Origin: Xestospongia bergquistia
Taxonomy: Eukaryota; Porifera; Demospongiae; Haplosclerida; Petrosiidae
Direction of reading: 5' to 3'
DNA: 64,000 bases
NCBI GenBank assembly: GCA_963965975.1
Contig: OZ014421.1
Location: 3,585,001 to 3,649,000, forward strand
The notes under the pieces are model-generated. The model did no database searches. It saw only the letters and a program-made list of their open reading frames with translations, and was not told the origin of the DNA. A program made the translations under genes and the position numbers. Shown one piece after another: positions 59,670 through 64,000 of this stretch. Position 1 is the first letter of the stretch. The number at the start of each line of letters is the position of its first letter.

Positions 59670-60425
59670 ATGAAATTTGTAACTGGAGATAATTTGTTTC
59701 AGGGACGACAAGTTCTGGAGCAATTATTAAATATTAATTTTGTTGGAGCTGTTTTTTCACACGTTGGATTGGTAAGTAAATATGTTTAGTTGTGTAAATA
59801 TTTGAAATATATATATATATATATATATATTACGACCTCCATATTCCACTTGGGTTGGGAGTCCAGTACTAATAAGGTGGGGCTTGTTAATGTTGATATG
59901 GGAACAGTCCATAAAGGAGTGGAAGTTTTCCCTCTAAAGAACAAAATTTTCTCTGGCTGGTATGATCGTGTTGCAATTTATCAATTAACAGGAGCAACGA
60001 CAAGTAATGTGTGAGATATGTTGAAGGTTAGCGACCGAAATAATTAATTAAAATTTTTATTTACATTTTAAGTAGGTAAGAAGCTTCAAGGAAGACCGTA
60101 TGAAAGAGACAAATAGATTTGATTGTCTGCAGTAAATGTAAATGTTAATGATGAATACTTGGAATTTCTCAAAAACTACAAAGATAACTTCAGTTCATTA
60201 ATTTGTACTGAACTTGTTGCTCATGTATATCAGGAACTTAAACTAATTGGTGAGTTTAACAATAATTGGTGAGTTTAACAATAGTCACAATGAAACACAC
60301 TTCTACTTTTCATAGATACAACCAAACTGTCAGATGAATTCAGTCCTGATGATTTTTCCAGTAATTGTACATTGAAACTGAACTTTGGACATATTATATC
60401 AATATTAAACAATAATATCCATTAA
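59670..60425 (+). CDS. Permuted papain-like amidase (YiiX/YaeF, C92 type), four exons
   Basis: Exons 59670-59771, 59877-60003, 60133-60249 and 60316-60425 join in phase (0, 1, 1) with GT-AG introns of 105, 129 and 66 nt and give about 151 residues. The start is ATG 59670 (MKFVTGDNLFQG), because GD-x-L-F is the usual first motif of the fold. Exon 1 ends AVFSHVGL, with the catalytic His. Exon 2 gives NVDMGTVHKGVEVFP and DRVAIYQLTG. Exon 3 gives EYLEFLKNYKDNFSSLICTE and LVAHVYQELKLI, with the nucleophile Cys in LICTELVA. Exon 4 gives SDEFSPDDF, a typical C-terminal motif, then a stop. The family is a circularly permuted NlpC/P60-like thiol hydrolase acting on amide or acyl bonds; the eukaryotic substrate is unknown. 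Length fits the family. The alternative is that the first exon is internal and more lies upstream. Confidence 0.82.
60244..60283 (+). repeat. Duplicated splice donor in the amidase gene
   Basis: AATTGGTGAGTTTAACAAT is repeated in tandem across the exon 3 border. The gene therefore carries two identical GTGAGT donors 20 bases apart. Use of the second would add about 20 nt and shift the frame. Confidence 0.8.
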
Positions 60426-60905
60426 GTGAAAAAAGGTTGATGTTTAGTTTAGAAGCTATTGCGTTGTATTTTAAAAGTTATTATAAAACAGATAGAGCCA
60501 CAAATAACTTTGTATCTCCATCAATTATTTTCAATATTGATTAGTCAACTTAACTTGTGCCCAACAGTCAATAGACTATTTGATGGTTGTGAATTCTTCT
60601 TTATAGGTCTGTCTCCCAAGCATCAACCCTTGAAGAATTTGCACACTAAATTAGTACAGTTGCTGGTGAATAATAACAAGAAAATGAAACCATTAGATGA
60701 AAGTGATGCTCTACTAAGTGTTATCCTTTCCATGCTCTTCCTGATCAATTTTTACAACTAGTCATGCTTTCATTGTGTCAGGAATTACCTGTTCAAAAAG
60801 AATCAAGTTCGCATCTTTGGAAGTACCTTTGGAAGTTTGTCACATTTCAAAGTCGTTGCTTTTTAGTCCTAATAAGTTCATTATCTGACATACTTCTTTT
60901 CTTAG
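60426..60905 (+). other. Possible coding remnants, unidentified
   Basis: A 100-codon plus-strand frame (60459-60761) and an overlapping-edge frame (60764-60991) follow the amidase. The first has SPKHQPLKNLHTKLVQLL and KKMKPLDESDALLSVIL, which look coding, behind an acceptor-like TTCTTTATAG at 60598-60607. No family was recognised. The second runs into the piggyBac remnant. Confidence 0.35.
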
Positions 60906-61467
60906 TTGACAGGCGTGGCAAATTAACTGTAATCACGCCCATGGGCGGCTACTTTTCCAATAATGCTTTTTCAACAATAGCAATGATTTAAAAGCTTACT
61001 CTAGCAACAAGATGATGCTTTCAGGTAAGTTACTAGTGTGACAGGGTAGGTAGGTTGATGTTGCTACATAACAACAAGAAAAGCCATAAAAGCCATAAAA
61101 TGGATGCTCAACTCTGTAGTATGCTACGAACACTTAATGATCAACATACAGTTGATCTCTTTGTTGTGTGGGGAGTCTGTTGATACTTTGTTCTAAGCCA
61201 AACAATGTAAACTAGTGCACAACAAAGGGTTTCTTTGACACACCTCACTATCACTTCCTGTCAATTTATTTGGGTGGAGTTAACTTTCAATTGGGAAAGA
61301 AAGCAAGGTAAGTTTTCTTTCTTGTAATAATATTACTGTTTTGCCTGCCATTTCTTTGCTGATAGTATTATAAACTTAAAGTGAAACTTGTAATCTTCCT
61401 TTTGGATGATTTAAAACTAGGTGAATATAGTATCTTCTATAAAGACCCATTGCTAAACACAGCACTA

Positions 61468-61469
<2 letters not shown>

Positions 61470-61500
<31 letters not shown>
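61470..61500. repeat. CA microsatellite
   Basis: About 15 CA dinucleotides in a row. The 81-codon minus-strand frame over it is repeat-derived. Confidence 0.95.
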
Positions 61501-61504
<4 letters not shown>

Positions 61505-61803
61505 GAAAGGAAGAGACGTATGTCCATGTAGAGACAACTTACAGTCAGGGAATATATTAAAACTGATTGGTAGTGTATGTATAATGTGAGTGCATATACA
61601 CACAGAGAGGAAAAGAAGCATGTATGTATAGACACAATATACAGTCAGGCAAAGTGGAGCAATATATTATAATACACATACACAGAGACAGTTAGAGAAG
61701 CGTGTACATAGACACAACACACAGTATGGCAAAGTGAAACAATACATTATAATTGATTGCTGATGTAAGTATAGTGTGTGTGTTTTCTTGTTATCAGGAA
61801 TAG

Positions 61804-61804
<1 letters not shown>

Positions 61805-61875
<71 letters not shown>
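61805..61875. repeat. TA microsatellite
   Basis: About 35 TA dinucleotides with one G interruption near 61845 and another near 61875. Likely length-variable. Confidence 0.95.
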
Positions 61876-61877
<2 letters not shown>

Positions 61878-62179
61878 ATTATAATTAAATATATATAATC
61901 TAGTAGATTAACTTAGACTTAACTTAGATTGACCCCACCCATGTATTGATTGTAGTCCTCTATCATCACAGGTTTAATGATTTCTTCAACACCAGTGTGA
62001 AGTCTTGTATTTTTCTTCTTAACAATCTTATTGAAATCGTATATGATCAAATTGAACTATCGTAAGGCCATTTGGAACGATTCATGACAATGTATATACA
62101 TATTATTATACAAGCGTACATAAAGTCTAGACACAAAGATTGTTATTGATGTATATGAAGATGATTCTTAGTATTCATA

Positions 62180-64000
62180 ATGTAATTTGGTATGGTATGG
62201 TAATCTTTAAAAAATGGGAGTACATACAAATGAGTTTTACAAATGTTACATTGGTACTGTTTTTGTGATCTTTTTTTCCTCGGGCCTTGCATACTTTAGA
62301 CTGGGACGTACTCCATAAGGTGCATCTTTTTGAACAGGTTCTGGAAATCCATGTTCGCTCAATCTCATTGGAAGTACTGTTGTTGAGGCAATGTGCCTTC
62401 TGTCAACTGGTTATTTATGATCGTCTAGTATCCGGCTGCCAATGTGTGGTAAAGGTTTTCAGCAACTATATTGTGCAAAATATTGGTGTTAACAATGGAT
62501 ACATCAAATAAGTGAAATAATACTTTCTTCCACTACTTGCCTGACCTGCGTACATATCCATAATATAGTAGGAGTTGATTGCACTTGTCGACTCCGCCCA
62601 TATCGTATTGTATTCTTCAACTACTTTTGCCACGTCTACTCCTCCATCTACTGCTCTGGTTCTCCTCCGCTTATCTATCATATTTTCATTATGCAAGGTT
62701 GATAACATGTGTACCACTAGCTTGTCAGACCACTTCGGACACAAAAATCCATCTGTTGCATAATAAGAATAGACTTAACCTACATCTTACATTTTAGGCT
62801 AACGTAACTACAGTTGATTGTTACTTTTTACCATTTGTTAATTTTGCTAATTGAAATTCTCTACTCAATCCCTTCTGATTCAGCGAAAAGTGTATATTGG
62901 TACACACATGATATCCACTTATTGATAAAGGAGACATGAGATCACTTTGTACGCTAGCCCTTGCTCAGGGACACCATCTTCTCTTTTCCTGTATGATTTG
63001 TTAACAACCATTATAGTAAGTATAATATCCCATTTAGTGGGCTTTTTGAGCATGTACTAGAACCACGAGAGTCTTCCTTTGTGTCCAATGATACTCTCAT
63101 CAACAGCAATTTCTCTATTGGGAATATAAACCAACTAGAATGACTCGTTAAGCTGATCAAGACTTCATCAATAATTCAAACCTTCTGTATGATATGACTG
63201 ACTATATCACTATGAAATGACCATTTGCTGCTCCAGTATGATCTACAAATAAGTAAGTTGTACAGGAAATTCACAAATGTTTAGGGCTTCCTAATAAAAT
63301 TACAATTACAAGTAAGTGTAATAAATAAAACTTGCAATTCATATCAATCTATTTCCTTGGTTATAATGAATACCTCACAGACAGATATCTAACTAGTCCC
63401 TTTGTAATTATTATGGCTAGTAATGGGTCAACTTCCTTATGCTTTATCAGATTTCTACTCCAGTCATGACCAAGAGCGTTGGGATGATTATGCGTGTAAG
63501 ATTCAATTTGACACAGGATAGGTAGCTGTTTCCACAAAGATCAAATCTTTTACTGCTGATGAAAAGTATAGATTGAAGAAAGCAAGTGGTGGTTTGTTGC
63601 TTATATCAAGAGTAATCCCAGGTGATGCAGTAAATGGATGAACTATAAAGTTACTTTGCTATTATTGGTAGTCTTTAGTTAACTATAGGTAGGCTAGCTG
63701 TAGCAGTAGTGCTAGTACTGGGCAAAGCTGTTGCTGGAGAGGTGGCAACCAATGGATGAACTACAATAATTATTATTATTTTGTACATGTGTGTAAAATC
63801 ATCTTATCCGTGGGTGTAGGTGGAGCTAGGAAACTGCTTCTTGTTGGTAAAGGTGGAGCTGAAGAGTTACATTTTAGTACAAAGCTTTCAGAAGTCAGCC
63901 TTGCTAGTAAATGGCTTTGCAAAAGATCTGTCAGTGCTTCTTCTTCATCAATGTAGCTGTAGAAATCGCTGTCTGAATAGTCACTTTCAGCACCCTCAAT
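62180..64000 (-). pseudogene. piggyBac 2 transposase, broken, runs off the right edge
   Basis: Reading from 64000: an open acidic frame to 63776 (IEGAESDYSDSDFYSYIDEE and on, 74 codons, no start in view), then FTASPGITLDISNKPPLAFF and NLYFSSAVKDLIF (about 63640-63540), aligning with the same region of piggyBac 1. YRRFELLMKS follows near 63190 and AVDESIIGHKGRLSW near 63100, with the first catalytic Asp. Then KKPTKWDII, WSDKLVVHMLSTLHNEN and VVEEYNTIW (62744-62466), where the GGVD acid is lost. A zinc-finger tail YQCNICKTHLYVLPFF lies near 62240. There are many stops and shifts. The piece at 61920-62070 belongs earlier in the protein, so the locus is nested or rearranged. Confidence 0.82.

Larger units (their letters stand above)
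60906..62080 (-). mobile_element. piggyBac 3'-part remnant, inverted relative to piggyBac 1
   Basis: 60906-61310 is the reverse complement of about 32140-32710 of piggyBac 1, with indels. The outer CCCTTTGACG/TTAA end has mutated. Further in, the CA and TA microsatellites (61470-61500, 61805-61875) and TACAGTCAGGCAAAGTG blocks match the insert of piggyBac 1. At 61920-62070 a minus-strand piece reads TRLHTGVEEIIKPVMIEDYN and QYMGGV, the third-Asp region of a piggyBac transposase (the Asp after GGV is Asn here). Confidence 0.82.

Overview
The window looks like nuclear DNA of an AT-rich invertebrate animal. A marine sponge or a cnidarian would fit, but I cannot name a species. The evidence is coding sequence split into many tiny exons by introns of about 41-84 bases with ordinary GT-AG ends, a large satellite block, and animal-type piggyBac, hAT, integrase-core and non-LTR relics. 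No bacterial operon, rRNA, tRNA or CRISPR array was recognised. Most long open frames are fragments of mobile elements. The two best host-type genes lie in exons too short to appear as long ORFs.

Layout. 1-16483 is a continuous satellite of about 115 copies of a 143-bp unit with a 23-bp dyad in each copy and local higher-order repeats. 16.8-17.8 kb holds a dead integrase-core element and 19.4-20.4 kb a dead reverse-transcriptase element, both on the minus strand. 21.0-24.5 kb (minus) holds about 24 small exons that can be joined largely in phase into a protein with a ubiquitin-specific-protease-like domain (peptidase C19) followed by a Ulp1/SENP-like domain (peptidase C48) and an acidic tail. 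A recent 338-bp tandem duplication (24551-25226) lies next to its first visible exon. 25.8-26.7 kb is an internally deleted hAT element with a perfect 8-bp target duplication, 28.6-29.1 kb a hAT-like MITE, and 30.1-32.7 kb a piggyBac element with intact TTAA sites.

33.6-56.6 kb is dominated by two families of repeated exon-like cassettes. Array 1 (33.66-49.5 kb, with a remnant at about 52.05-52.25 kb) has roughly 38 copies of a cassette of about 109 nt behind a splice-acceptor-like sequence. Array 2 (52.5-56.5 kb) has about 23 copies of a 59-nt cassette with acceptor and GTAAGT donor, and is flanked by inverted repeats. MULE-like short TIR elements, some carrying a RecQ-helicase fragment, are inserted in both. 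The best-preserved piggyBac transposase (49.9-51.6 kb, minus) interrupts array 1.

56.6-60.4 kb is quieter: an orphan exon (57.0-57.3 kb), a diverged duplication, a telomere-like block, and a compact four-exon gene (59670-60425, plus) for a permuted papain-like amidase (YiiX/YaeF, C92 type) with its His and Cys motifs. 60.9-64.0 kb is nested or scrambled piggyBac material on the minus strand running off the window edge.

Exon joins, family names and copy counts were made by eye. Positions are reliable to a few bases where splice signals are given and approximate otherwise.
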